The translations under genes and the position numbers were made by a program. The notes beneath the pieces are model-generated. The model was not told the origin of the DNA, did no database searches, and worked only from the letters and a program-made list of their open reading frames with translations. A stretch of DNA of 64,000 bases from Xanthostigma xanthostigma. Taxonomy: Eukaryota > Arthropoda > Insecta > Raphidioptera > Raphidiidae. Where the stretch lies: contig OY754466.1 in the NCBI GenBank assembly GCA_963575645.1, positions 32,520,001-32,584,000 of the forward strand, written 5' to 3'. Of the stretch, positions 1 to 11,200 are shown one piece after another. Every line of letters begins with the position of its first letter. Positions within the stretch are counted from its first letter, which is position 1.

Positions 1-121
1 AATGTTATAGTGTAAATAGACTTACCTTAATGAAATAAAGCAATTTTGCCTATAAGGACTCATTTGCCCCTAATTGTCATGAAGCATGTAAAAACTGCTT
101 GTATGCGTTAAAATGATAGTA

Positions 122-140
122 AATATGCAGTTTGCATTTT
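122..140. other. Monomer dyad B (AATATGCA-GTT-TGCATTTT)
   Basis: Seen directly: arms AATATGCA and TGCATTTT flank a 3-base spacer GTT. Seven of eight arm positions pair, and the inner five (ATGCA/TGCAT) are perfect. The same motif recurs at the same monomer position in most copies across the window. Some subfamilies break it, with TTACATTTT or CTTACATTTT in the right arm (for example near 7,887 and 9,487). It overlaps the next dyad by six bases (CATTTT). It could be a protein-binding palindrome or a small foldback. Function is unknown. Confidence 0.7.
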
Positions 141-154
141 CTTATGAGAGAATG
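135..154. other. Monomer dyad C (CATTTTCT-TATG-AGAGAATG)
   Basis: Seen directly: an 8-base arm CATTTTCT, a 4-base loop TATG and the arm AGAGAATG. Seven positions form Watson-Crick pairs and one is T-G. This is one of the most constant parts of the monomer and recurs in most copies. Variants include TTGTGAG in the loop and GAACGATC or GACAGATC at the right arm, which weaken pairing. It shares CATTTT with the dyad immediately to its left, so the two foldbacks could not form on the same strand together. The mobile element at 16,379 inserted inside this dyad. Confidence 0.7.
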
Positions 155-165
155 ATCCAAACCTA

Positions 166-330
166 AATGTTATAGTGTAAATAGACTAACCCTCATGAAA
201 TAAAGCAATTTTGCCTATAAGGACTCATTTGCACATAATTGTCATAAAGCTTGTAAAAACTGCTTGTATGCGTTAAAATAATAGTTAATATGCAGTTTGC
301 ATTTTCTTATGAGAGAATGATCCAAACCTG
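166..330 (+). repeat. Representative 165-bp satellite monomer
   Basis: This is given as a type copy because it is full length and flanked by full-length copies. In order it has: a start block AATGTTATAG; an imperfect inverted repeat AGTGTA-AA-TAGACT at monomer positions 9-22; a TCATGAAATAAAG block; the short inverted repeat GCAA-TT-TTGC at 40-49; CCTATAAGGACTCATTTGC, which ends at the most variable site; GTAAAAACTGCTTGT; and two overlapping dyads across 122-154. A- and T-tracts of 4-5 bases recur through the unit, which could favour curvature. Length is close to the DNA wrapped in one chromatosome, as in many centromeric satellites. Strand labels are arbitrary because no transcript direction is known. 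Confidence 0.9.
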
Positions 331-338
331 AATGTTAT

Positions 339-352
339 AGTTTAAGTAAACT
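339..352. other. Monomer dyad A, perfect form 1 (AGTTTA-AG-TAAACT)
   Basis: A perfect 6-base inverted repeat with a 2-base spacer at monomer positions 9-22. The same form occurs in a recognisable subfamily, for example near 2,157, 11,690, 18,078, 25,948, 32,550, 38,985 and 42,611. The commonest form elsewhere is AGTGTA-AA-TAGACT, which has one mismatched pair. Confidence 0.65.
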
Positions 353-3300
353 TACCTTTGTAAAATAAAGCAATTTTGCCTATAAGGACTCATTTGCACC
401 TAATTGTCGTAAAGCATGTAAAAACTGCTTGTCTGCGTTAAAATAATGGTTAATATGCAGTTTGCATTTTCTTATGAGAGAATGATCCAAACCTGAATGT
501 TATAGTGTAATAAGACTTACCCTCATGAAATAAAGCACTTTTGCCTATAAAGACTCATTTGCACCTAATTGTCGTAAAGCATGTAAAAACTGCTTGTCAG
601 CGGTAAAATAATGGTTAATATGCAGTTTACATTTTCTTATGAGAGAATGATCCAAACCTGAATGTTATAGTGTAAATAGACTTACCTTCATAAAATAAAG
701 CAATTTTGCCTATAAAGACTCATTTGCTTCTAATTGTCATAAAGCATGTAAAAATTGCTTGTCAGCGTTAAAAAAAATGGTTAATATGCAGTTTGCATTT
801 TCTTATGAGAGAATGATCCAAACCTGAATGTTATAAAGTAAATAGACTTACCTTCATGAAATAAAGCAATTTTGCCTATAAGGACTCATTTGCCCCTAAT
901 AGTCATAAAGCATGTAAAAACTGCTTGTATGCGTTAAAATGATAGTAAATATGCAGTTTGCATTTTCTTATGAAAGAATGATCCAAACCTAAATGATATA
1001 GTGTAAATAGACTAACCCTCATGAAATAAAGCAATTTTGCCTATAAGGACTCATTTGCACCTAATTGTCATAAAGCTTGTAAAAACTGCTTGTATGCGTT
1101 AAAATAATGGTTAATATGCAGTTTGCATTTTCTTATGAGAGAATGATCCAAACCTGAATGTTATAGTGTAAATAGACTTACCTTCATGAAATAAAGCAAT
1201 TTTGCCTATAAGGACTCATTTGCCCCTTATTGTCATAAAGCATGTAAAAACTGCTTCTATGCGTTAAAATAATGGTAAATATGCAAATTGCATTTTCTTA
1301 TGAAAAAATGATCCAAACCTGAATGTTATAGTGTAAATAGACTTACCTTTGTAGAATAAAGCAATTTTGCCTATAAGGACTCATTTGCACGCAATTGTCG
1401 TGAAGCATGTAAAAACTGCTTCTCTGCGTTAAAATAATGGTTAATATGCAGTTTGCATTTTCTTATGAGAGAATGATCCAAACCTGAATGTTATAGTGAA
1501 AGTAGACTTACCTTTGTGAAATAAAACAATTTTGCCTTTAAGGACTTATTTGCACCTAGTTGTCTTAAACCATGTAAAAACTGCTTGTCTGCGTGAAAAT
1601 AATAGTCAATATTCAGTTTGCATTTTCTTATGAGAGAATAATCCAAACCTGAATGTTATAGTGTAAATAGACTTACCCTCATGAAATAAAGCAATTTTTC
1701 CTATAAGGACTCATTTGCACCTAATTGTCATAAAGCATGTAAAACTGCTTGTATGCGTTAAAATAATGGTTAATATGCAGTTTGCATTTTCTTGTGAGAG
1801 AATGATCCAAACCTGAATGTTATAGTGTAAGTAAACTTACCTTTGTGAATTAAAGCAATTTCGCCTATAAGGACTCATTTGCACCTAATTGTCGTAAAGC
1901 ATGTAAAAACTGCTTGTCTGCGTTAAAATAATGGTTAATATGCAGTTTGCATTTTCTTATGAGAGAATAATCCAAACCTGAATGTTATAGTGTAAATAGA
2001 CTAACCTTTATGAAATAAAGCAATTTTGCCTATAAGGACCCATTTGCCCCTAATTGTCATAAAACATGTAAAACTGCTTGTATGCGTTAAAATAATAGTT
2101 AATATGCAGTTTGCATTTTCTTATGAGAGAATGATCCAAACCTGAATGTTATAGTTTAAGTAAACTTACCTTTGTAAAATAAAGCAATTTTGCCTATAAG
2201 GACTCATTTGCACCTAATTGTCGTTAAGCATGTAAAAACTGCTTGTCTGCGTTAAAATAATGGTTAATATGCAGTTTGCATTTTCTTATAAGAGAATGAT
2301 CCAAACCTGAATGTTATAGTGTAAATAGACTTACCCTCATGAAATAAAGCAATTTTGCCTATAAAGACTTATTTGCACCTAATTGTCGTAAAGCATGTAA
2401 AAACTGCTTGTCTGCGTTTAAATAATGGTTAATATGCAGTTTGCATTTTCTTATGAGAGACAGATCCAAACCTGAATGTTTTAGTGTAAATAGACTTACC
2501 TTCATAAAATAAAGCAATTTTGCCTATAAGGACCCATTTGCCCCTAATTGTCATAAAGCATGTAAAACTGCTTGTATGCATTAAAATAATGGTTAATATG
2601 CAGTTTGCATTTTCTTTTGAGAGAATGATCCAAACCTGAATGTTATAGTGTAAATAGACTTACCCTCATGAAATAAAGCAATTTTGCCTATAGGGACTCA
2701 TTTGCACCTAATTGTCATAAAGCATGTAAAAACTGCTTGTATGCGTTAAAATGATAGTAAATATGCAGTTTGCATTTTTTTATGAGAGAATGATCCAAAC
2801 CTAAATGTTATAGTGTAAATAGACTTACCTTAATGAAATAAAGCAATTTTGCCTATAAGGACTCATTTGCACCTAATTGTCATAAAGCTTGTAAAAACTG
2901 CTTGTCAGCGTTAAAAAAATGGTTAATATGCAGTTTGCATTTTCTTATGAGAGAACGATCCAAACCTGAATGTTATAGTGAAAATAGACTAACCCTCATG
3001 AAATTAAGCAATTTTGCCTATAAGGACTCATTTGCACCTAATTGTCATAAAGCTTGTAAAAACTGCTTGTCTGCGTTAAAATAATGGTTAAGATGCAGTT
3101 TGCATTTTCTTATGGGAGAATAATCCAAACCTGAATGTTATAGTGTAAATAGACTAACCTTCATGAAATAAAGCAATTTTGCCTATAAGGACCCATTTGC
3201 CCCTAATTGTCATAAAGCATGTAAAAACTGCTTGTATGCGTTAAAATAATGGTTAATATGCAGTTTGCATTTTCTTATGAGAGAATGATCCAAACATGAA

Positions 3301-3801
3301 TGTTATAGTGTAAATAGACTAACCTTCATGAAATAAAGCCATTTTGCTTATAAGGACCCATTTGCCCCTAATTGTCATAAAGCATGTAAAAACTGCTTGT
3401 ATGCGTTAAAATAATGGTTAATATGCAGTTTGCATTTTCTTATGAGAGAATGATCTAAACCTGAATGTTATAGTGTAAATAGACTAACCTTCATGAATTA
3501 AATCAATTTTGCCTATAAGGACCCATTTGCCCCTTATTGTCATAAAGCATGTAGAAACTGCTTGTATGCTTTAAAATAATAGTTAATTTGCAGTTTGCAT
3601 TTTCTTGTGAGAGAATGATCCAAACCTGAATGTTATAGTGTAATTAACCTTACCTTTGTGAAATAAAGCAATTTCGCCTATAAGGACTCATTTGCACCTA
3701 ATTGTCGTAAAGCATGTAAAAACTGCTTGTCTGCGTTAAAATAATGGTTAATATGCAGTTTGCATTTTCTTATGAGAGAATAATCCAAACCTGAATGTTA
3801 T

Positions 3802-3815
3802 AGTCTAAATAGACT
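3802..3815. other. Monomer dyad A, perfect form 2 (AGTCTA-AA-TAGACT)
   Basis: The same monomer position as the form at 339, but with C in the left arm and G in the right arm, again perfectly paired. This form recurs near 5,288, 15,472, 21,875, 30,735 and 37,168 and becomes frequent after 56 kb. Form 1 has T and A at the same paired positions, so the two subfamilies differ by a matched change in both arms. Confidence 0.65.
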
Positions 3816-6800
3816 TACCTTAATGAAAAAAAGCAATTTTGCCTATAAGGACTCATTTGCTCCTAATTGTCATAAAGCATGTAAAAACTGCTTGTATGCG
3901 TTAAAATAATGGTTAATATGCAGTTTGCATTTTCTTATGAGAGAACGATCCAAACCTGAATGTTATAGTGAAAATAGACTTACCTTCATGAAATAAAGCA
4001 ATTTTGCCTATAAGGACTCATTTGCCCCTAATTGTCATAAAGCATGTAAAACCTGCTTGTATGCGTTATAATGATAGTAAATATGCAGTTTGCATTTTCT
4101 TATGAAAGAATGATCCAAACCTAAATGTTATAGTGTAAATAGACTAACCCTCATGAAATAAAGCAATTTTGCCTATAAGGACTCATTTTTTCCTAATTGT
4201 CATAAAGCATGTAAAAACTGCTTGTATGCGTTAAAATAATGGTTAATATGCAGTTTGCATTTTCTTATGAGAGAATGATCCAAACCTGAATGTTATAGTG
4301 AAAATAGACTTACCTTTGTAAAATAAAGCAATTTTGCCTATAAGGACTCATTTGCACGCAATTGTCGTGAAGCATGTAAAAACTGCTTGTCTGCGTTAAA
4401 ATAATGGTTAATATGCAGTTTGCATTTTCTTATGAGAGAATGATCCAAACCTGAATGTTATAGTGTAAATAGACTAACCTTCATGAAATAAAGCAATTTT
4501 GCCTATAAGGACCCATTTGCCCCTAATTGTCATAAAGCATGTAAAAACTACTTGTATGCGGTAAAATAATGGTTAATATGCAGTTTGCATTTTCTTATGA
4601 GAGAATGATCCAAACCTGAATGTTATAGTGTAAATAGACTTACCCTCATGAAATACAGCAATATTGCCTATAAGGACTCATTTGCACCTACTTGTCATAA
4701 AGCATGTAAAAACTGCTTGTAAGCGTTAAAATGATAGTAAATATGCAGTTTGCATTTTCTTATGAGAGAATGATCCAAACGTAATTGTTATAGTGTAAAT
4801 AGACTAACCCTCATGAAATAAAGCAATTTTGCCTATAAAGACTCATTTACACCTAATTTTCGTAAAGCATGTAAAAACTGCTTGTCTGCGTTAAAATAAT
4901 TGTTAATATGCAGTTTGCATTTTCTTATGAGAGAATGATCAAAACCAGAATGTTATAGTGGAAATGAACTTACCTTCATGAAATAAAGCAATTTTGCCTA
5001 TAAGGACTTATTTGCCCCCAATTGTCATAAAGCATGTAAAAACTGCTTGTATGCGTTAAAATAATGGTTAATATGCAGTTTGCATTTTCTTATGAGAGAA
5101 TGATCCAAACCTGAATGTTATAGTGTAAATAGACTTACCCTCATGAAATAAAGCAATTTTGCCTATAAGGACTCATTTGCACCTAATTGTCGTAAAGCAT
5201 GTAAAAACTGTTTGTAAGGGATAAAATAATGGTTAATATGCAGTTTGCATTTTCTTATGAGAGAATGATCCAAACCTGAATGTTATAGTCTAAATAGACT
5301 TACCTTAATGAAATAAAGCAATTTTGCCTATACGGACTCATTTGCCCCTAATTGTCATAAAGCATGTAAAAACTGCTTGTATGCGTTAAAATAATGGTTA
5401 ATATGCAGTTTGCATGTTCTTATGAGAGAACGATCCAAACCTGAATGTTATAGTGAAAATAGACTTACCTTCATGAAATAAAGCAATTTTGCCTATAAGG
5501 ACTCATTTGCCCCTAATTGTCATAAAGCATGTAAAAACTGCTTGTATGCGTTAAAATAATGGTTAATATGCAGTTTGCATTTTCTTATGTGAGAACGATC
5601 CAAACCTGAATGTTAAGGTGAAAATAGACTAACCTTCATGAAATAAAGCAATTTTGCCTATAAGGACCCATTTGCTCCTAATTGTCATAAAGCATGTAAA
5701 AACTGCTTGTATGCGTTAAAATAATTGTTAATATGCAGTTTGCATTTTCTTATGAGAGAACGATCCAAACCTGAATGTTATAGTGAAAATAGACTAACCT
5801 TTGTAAAATAACGCAATTTTGCCTATAAAGACTCATTTGCACGCAATTGTCGTGAAGCATGTAAAAACTGCTTGTCTGCGTTAAAATAATGGTTAATATG
5901 CAGTTTACATTTTCTTATGGGAGAATGATCCAAACCTGAATGTTATAGTGTAAATAGACTTACCTTCATGAAATAAAGCAATTTTGCCTGTAAAGACTCA
6001 TTTGCTTCTAATTGTCATAAAGCATGTAAAAACTGCTTGTCAGCGTTAAAAAAATGGTTAATATGCAGTTTGCATTTTCTTATGAGAGAATGATCCAAAC
6101 CTGAATGTTATAGTGTAAATAGACTTACCTTCATGAAATAAAGCAATTTTGCCTATAAAGACTCCTTTGCTTCTAATTGTCATAAAGCATGTAAAAACTG
6201 CTTGTCAGCGTTAAAAAAATGGTTAATATGCAGTTTGCATTTTCTTATGAGAGAATGATCCAAACCTGAATGTTATAGTGTAAATAGACTTACCTTCATG
6301 AAATAAAACAATTTTGCCTATAAGGACTCATTTGCCCCTAATAGTCATAAAGCATGTAAAAACTGCTTGTATGCGTTAAAATGATAGTAAATATGCAGTT
6401 TGCATTTTCATATGAAAGAATGATCCAAATCTAAATATTATAGTGTAAATAGACTAACCCTCATGAAATAAAGCAATTTTGCCTATAAGGACTCATTTGC
6501 ACCTAATTGTCATAAAGCTTGTAAAAACTCCTTGTATGCGTTAAAATAATGGTTAATATGCAGTTTGCATTTTCTTATGAGAGAAAGATCCAAACCTGAA
6601 TGTTATAGTGTAAATAGACTTACCCTTAATGAAATAAAGCAATTTTGCCTATAAGGACTCATTTGCCCCTAATTGTCATAAAGCATGTAAAAACTGCTTA
6701 TATGCGTTTAAATAATGGTTAATATGCAGTTTGCATTTTCTTATGAGAGAAAGATCCAAACCTGAATGTTATAGTGTAAATAGACTTACCTTCATGAAAT

Positions 6801-8190
6801 AAAGCAATTTTGCCTATAAAGACTCATTTGCTTCTAATTGTCATAAAGCATGTAAAAACTGCTTGTCAGCGTTAAAAAAATGGTTAATATGCAGTTTGCA
6901 TTTTCTTATGAGAGAATGATCCAAACCTGAATGTTATAGTCTAAATAGACTTACCTTCATGAAATAAAGCAATTTTGCCTATAAGGACTTATTTGCCCCT
7001 AATTGTCATAAAGCATGTAAAAACTGCTTGTATGCGTTAAAATAATGGTTAATATGCAGTTTGCATTTTCTTATGAGAGAATGATCCAAACCTGAATGTT
7101 ATAGTGTAAATAGACTTACCTTCAGGAAATAAAGCAATTTTGCCTATAAGGACTTATTTGCCCCTAATTGTCATAAAGCATGTAAAAACTGCTTGTATGC
7201 GTTAAAATAATGGTTAATATGCAGTTTGCATTTTCTTATGAGAGAATGATCCAAACCTGAATGTTATAGTGTAAATAGACTTACCTTTGTAAAATAAAGG
7301 AATTTTGCCTATAAGGACTCATTTGCCCGCAATTGTCGTGAAGCATGTAAAAACTGCTTGTCTGCGTGAAAATGATAGTAAATATGCAGTTTGCATTTTC
7401 TTATGAGAGAATGATCCAAACCTGAATGTTATAGTGTAAATAGACTTACCCTCATGAAATAAAGCAATTTTGCCTATAAAGACTCATTTGCACCTAATTG
7501 TCGTAAAGCATGTAAAAACTGCTTGTCTGCGTTTAAATAATGGTTAATATGCAGTTTGCATTTTCTTATGAGAGAAAGATCCAAACCTGAATGTTATAGT
7601 GTAAATAGACTTACCTTCATGAAATAAAGCAATTTTGCCTATAAAGACTCATTTGCTTCTAATTGTCATAAAGCATGTAAAAACTGCTTGTCAGCGTTAA
7701 AAAAATGGTTAATATGCAGTTTGCATTTTCTTATGAGAGAATAATTCAAACCTGAATGTTATAGTCTAAATAGACTTACCTTCATGAAATAAAGCAATTT
7801 TGCCTATAAGGACTTATTTGCCCCTAATTGTCATAAAGCATGTAAAAACTGCTTGTATGCGTTAAAATAATTGTCAATATGCAGTTTACATTTTCTTATG
7901 AGAGAATGATCCAAACCTGAATGTTATAGTGTAAATAGACTTACCCTTCATGAAATAAAGCAATTTTGCCTATAAGGACTCATTTGCCCCTTATTGTCAT
8001 AAAGCATGTAAAAACTGCTTGTATGCGTTAAAATAATGGTTAATATGCAGTTTGCATTTTCTTATGAGAGAATGATCCAAACCTGAATGTTATAGTGAAA
8101 ATAGACTTACCTTTGTAAAATAAAGCAATTTTGCCTATAAGGACTCATTTGCACGCAATTGTCGTGAAGCATGTAAAAACTGCTTGTCTG

Positions 8191-8200
8191 CGTTAAACCT
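8191..8200. other. Monomer with 49-bp internal deletion, copy 1 (junction 8,197/8,198)
   Basis: The monomer jumps from GCGTTAAA directly to CCTGAATG, losing 49 bp that normally hold both terminal dyads. AAA borders both ends of the lost segment, so slippage or microhomology joining is plausible. The same junction occurs at 16,235/16,236 and 22,637/22,638. It is a shared derived mark linking these three blocks. A related block near 46.2 kb has the undeleted form. Confidence 0.9.
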
Positions 8201-11200
8201 GAATGTTATAGTGAAAATAGACTAACCTTCATGAAATAAAGCAATTTTGCCTATAAGGACCCATTTGCCCCTAATTGTCATAAAGCATGTAAAAACTGCT
8301 TGTATGCGTTAAAATAACAGTTAATATGCAGTTTGCATTTTCTTGTGAGAGAATGATCCAAACCTGAATGTAATAGTGTAAGTAAACTTACCTTTGTGAA
8401 ATAAAGCAATTTCGCCTATAAGGACTCATTTGCACCTAATTGTCGTAAAGCATGTAAAAACTGCTTGTCTGCGTTAAAATAATGGTTAATATGCAGTTTG
8501 CATTTTCTTATGAGAGAATAATCCAAACCTGAATGTTATAGTGTAAATAGACTAACCTTCATGAAATAAAGCAATTTTGCCTATAAGGACTTATTTGCCC
8601 CTAATTGTCATAAAGCATGTAAAAACTGCTTGTATGCGTTAAAATAATGGTTAATATGCAGTTTGCAGTTTCTTATGAGAGAATGATCCAAACCTGAATG
8701 TTATAGTGTAGATAGACTTACCCTCATAAAATAAAGCAATTTTGCTTATAAAGACTCATTTGCACCTAATTGTCGTAAAGCATTTAAAAACTGCTTGTCT
8801 GCGTTTAAATAATAGTTAATATGCAGTTTGCATTTTCTTATGAGAGAATGATCCAAACCTGAATGTTATAGTGTAAATAGACTTACCTTCATAAAATAAA
8901 GCAATTTTGCCTATAAGGACTTATTTGCCCCTAATTGTCATAAAGCATGTAAAAACTGCTTGTATGCGTTAAAATAATGGTTAATAAGCAGTTTGCATTT
9001 TCTTATGAGAGAATAAATTAACCCTGAATGTTATAGTGTAAATAGACTTACCTTTGTAAAATAAAGCAATTTTGCCTATAAGGACTCATTTGCACGCAAT
9101 TGTCGTGAAGCATGTAAAAACTGCTTGTCTGCGTTTAAATAATGGTTAATATGCAGTTTGCATTTTCTTATGAGATAAAGATCTAAACCTGAATGTTATA
9201 GTGTAAATAGACTTACCTTTCATGAAATAAAGCGATTTTGCCTATAAGGACTCATTTGCACCTAATTGTCATTAAGCATGTAAAAACTGCTTGTATGCGT
9301 TAAAATAATGGTCAATATGCAGTTTGCATTTTCTTATGAGAGAATGATCCAAACCTGAATGTTATAATGTAAATAGACTTACCTTTGTAAAATAAAGCAA
9401 TTTTGCCTATAAGGACTCATTTGCACGCAATTGTCGTGAAGCATGTAAAAACTGCTTGTCTGCGTTAAAATAATGGTTAATATGCAGCTTACATTTTCTT
9501 ATGAGAGAATGATCCAAACCTGAATGTTATAGTGTAAATAGACTTACCTTCATGAAATAAAGCAATTTTGCCTATAAAGACTCATTTGCTTCTAATTGTC
9601 ATAAAGCATGTAAAAATTGCTTGTCAGCGTTAAAAAAAATGGTTAATATGCAGTTTGCATTTTCTTATGAGAGAATGATCCAAACCTGAATGTTATAGTG
9701 TAAATAGACTTACCTTCATGAAATAAAGCAATTTTGCCTATAAGGACTCATTTGCCCCTAATAGTCATAAAGCATGTAAAAACTGCTTGTATGCGTTAAA
9801 ATGATAGTAAATATGCAGTTTGCATTTTCTTATGAAAGAATGATCCAAACCTAAATGTTATAGTGTAAATAGACTAACCCTCATGAAATAAAGCAATTTT
9901 GCCTATAAGGACTCATTTGCCCCTTATTGTCATAAAGCATGTAAAAACTGCTTGTATGCGTTAAAATAATGGTAAATATGCAAATTGCATTTTCTTATGA
10001 AAAAATGATCCAAACCTGAATGTTATAGTGTAAATAGACTTACCTTTGTAGAATAAAGCAATTTTGCCTATAAGGACTCATTTGCACGCAATTGTCGTGA
10101 AGCATGTAAAAACTGCTTCTCTGCGTTAAAATAATGGTGAATATGCAGTTTGCATTTTCTTATGAGAGAATGATCCAAACCTGAATGTTATAGTGTAAAT
10201 AGACTTACCCTCATGAAATAAAGCACTTTTGCCTATAAGGACTCATTTGCACCTAATTGTCGTAAAGCATGTAAAAACTGCTTGTCAGCGGTAAAATAAT
10301 GGTTAATATGCAGTTTGCATTTTCTTATGAGAGAATAATCCAAACCTGAATGTTATAGTGTAAATAGACTTACCTTTGTAAAATAAAGCAATTTTGCCTA
10401 TAAGGACTCATTTGCACGCAATTGTCGTGAAGCATGTAAAAACTGCTTGTCTGCGTTAAAATAATGGTTAATATGCAGTTTACATTTTCTTATGAGAGAA
10501 TGATCCAAACCTGAATGTTATAGTGTAAATAGACTTACCTTCATAAAATAAAGCAATTTTGCCTATAAAGACTCATTTGCTTCTAATTGTCATAAAGCAT
10601 GTAAAAATTGCTTGTCAGCGTTAAAAAAAATGGTTAATATGCAGTTTGCATTTTCTTATGAGAGAATGATCCAAACCTGAATGTTATAGTATAAATAGTC
10701 TTACCTTCATGAAATAAAGCAATTTTGCCTATAAGGACTCATTTGCCCCTAATAGTCATAAAGCATGTAAAAACTGCTTGTATGCGTTAAAATGATAGTA
10801 AATATGCAGTTTGCATTTTCTTATGAATGAATGATCCAAACCTAAATGATATAGTGTAAATAGACTTACCTTTGTAGAATAAAGCAATTTTGCCTATAAG
10901 GACTCATTTGCACGCAATTGTCGTGAAGCATGTAAAAACTGCTTCTCTGCGTTAAAATAATGGTTAATATGCAGTTTGCATTTTCTTATGAGAGAATGAT
11001 CCAAACCTGAATGTTATAGTGAAAGTAGACTTACCTTTGTGAAATAAAACAATTTTGCCTTTAAGGACTTATTTGCACCTAGTTGTCTTAAACCATGTAA
11101 AAACTGCTTGTCTGCGTGAAAATAATAGTCAATATTCAGTTTGCATTTTCTTATGAGAGAATAATCCAAACCTGAATGTTATAGTGTAAATAGACTTACC

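Noticed and set aside
2902..3084. 60-codon open frame in the satellite
   Set aside because: It is made of ordinary monomer sequence spanning parts of two copies, is interrupted in neighbouring copies and has no coding character.
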